Source: Sulfurovum sp.
GTDB lineage: Bacteria > Campylobacterota > Campylobacteria > Campylobacterales > Sulfurovaceae
Length of the DNA stretch: 64,000 nucleotides
Assembly: GCA_027068435.1 (NCBI GenBank)
Contig: JAMOTA010000054.1
Location: 1-64,000, forward strand
Direction: 5' to 3'
Part shown: positions 63,690 to 64,000 of the stretch, piece after piece
How the letters are laid out: each line of letters starts with the position of its first letter
Position numbering within the stretch: position 1 is the stretch's first letter
Made by a program: the position numbers and the translations under genes
The notes under the pieces: generated by a model
Told to the model about the DNA's origin: nothing
The model's input: the letters and a program-made list of their open reading frames with translations, nothing else
The model's database searches: none

Positions 63690-64000
63690 TTATTTTCCTA
63701 AGCAAAACTCGCCGAACATTTTATCTAATATCTCTTCACTGTCGTACGGTTTAGAGATAGAAGAGATAGCCTTAACTGCCTCTTGAAGATGGTAAGAGAA
63801 GAATTCTAATTCACCGTTAAGTAGTGGTATTTTAGCCTCTAAAATAGCTTCTCTACTCTTTTTAACTGCTTCTATCTGACGTGTTGAGATAAGCATAAGT
63901 TCATCTCCTTCACCAATAGAGTTAAAAAAAGACTCCAACGCATTAGTAAGTTTTGTAAAGCTCATTTTTGCACTTACCTCTAACGGATGATACATAGCAA
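63690..64000 (-). CDS. mnmE: tRNA modification GTPase MnmE, C-terminal part (cut by window end)
   Basis: Only the last 100 or so residues are inside the window; the reading frame is open at the right edge. The C-terminal helical domain with TRQIEAVKKSREAILEAK and the final FGEFCLGK match MnmE, whose last residues (FCIGK) bind the one-carbon unit for tRNA U34 modification. The methionine at 63995 is internal. Confidence 0.88.
   Translation of the reverse strand, partial: AMYHPLEVSAKMSFTKLTNALESFFNSIGEGDELMLISTRQIEAVKKSREAILEAKIPLLNGELEFFSYHLQEAVKAISSISKPYDSEEILDKMFGEFCLGK

Overview
The window is AT-rich, densely coded bacterial DNA that reads as a chromosome segment of a Campylobacterota member, most like Sulfurovum or Sulfurimonas. 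The phylum call rests on the style of the housekeeping genes (rpoD, lepA, prs, leuD-leuB, purU, glyS, nspC, an M50 RseP-type protease, mnmE at the right edge). The genus is inference. No rRNA, tRNA, CRISPR array, intact insertion sequence or phage gene was seen.

Region 1 (1-20.1 kb) is the largest accessory unit. It is a plus-strand operon encoding a CHASE2-type sensor with a degenerate kinase end, a giant CapC/PgsC-like membrane protein, a membrane-anchored periplasmic protein of unknown family, a secreted poly-gamma-glutamate-hydrolase-like enzyme, a 1.5-kilo-residue protein with a probable outer-membrane barrel, and a giant CapB/PgsB-like ligase. A lipoprotein CapA/PgsA homologue faces it on the minus strand and ends 2 bp away. 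Together these look like a Gram-negative, envelope-spanning version of the poly-gamma-glutamate (or related polyamide) machine, with every part much larger than in Bacillus. One hydrolase-like domain appears three times in the locus.

Region 2 (20.2-27.2 kb) holds a secreted plant-type leucine-rich-repeat protein, an acidic two-TM protein, an rseP-yggS-M23 peptidase run, and an octaheme cytochrome c.

Region 3 (27.2-33.8 kb) is a four-gene cluster resembling a small-molecule biosynthesis island. It encodes a three-domain protein (glycosyltransferase-like, GTP cyclohydrolase II, NADAR/YbiA), an asparagine-synthetase-like amidotransferase, a NodB-type deacetylase, and a fusion of a hexapeptide acyltransferase with an arylamine N-acetyltransferase-like domain. 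It is flanked by a REPIN-like repeat and by a frameshifted scrap of a CzcA-type efflux gene, both signs of genome turnover.

Region 4 (33.8-64 kb) is mostly housekeeping: ybgC, an L,D-transpeptidase, lepA, prs, the MurU/AmgK peptidoglycan-recycling pair, dgt, nspC, a YejM-like sulfatase-fold protein, hrpB, a GlnRS with a C-terminal YqeY/GatB tail, a GT4 glycosyltransferase, the leuD-leuB-purU-trmL-(63 aa)-glyS run, rpoD, dut and the 3' end of mnmE. A small island at 51.8-53.9 kb carries an amidoligase, a winged-helix/gamma-glutamylcyclotransferase fusion and a Uma2-type nuclease-fold protein.

Two accessory genes (at 8327 and 27659) seem to start on ATC and ATT codons: a good Shine-Dalgarno sequence and essential N-terminal protein sequence lie upstream of the first conventional start. 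Three genes (nspC, hrpB, the cyclotransferase) have a TATAAT box only 5-8 nt before the start codon, suggesting leaderless mRNAs.
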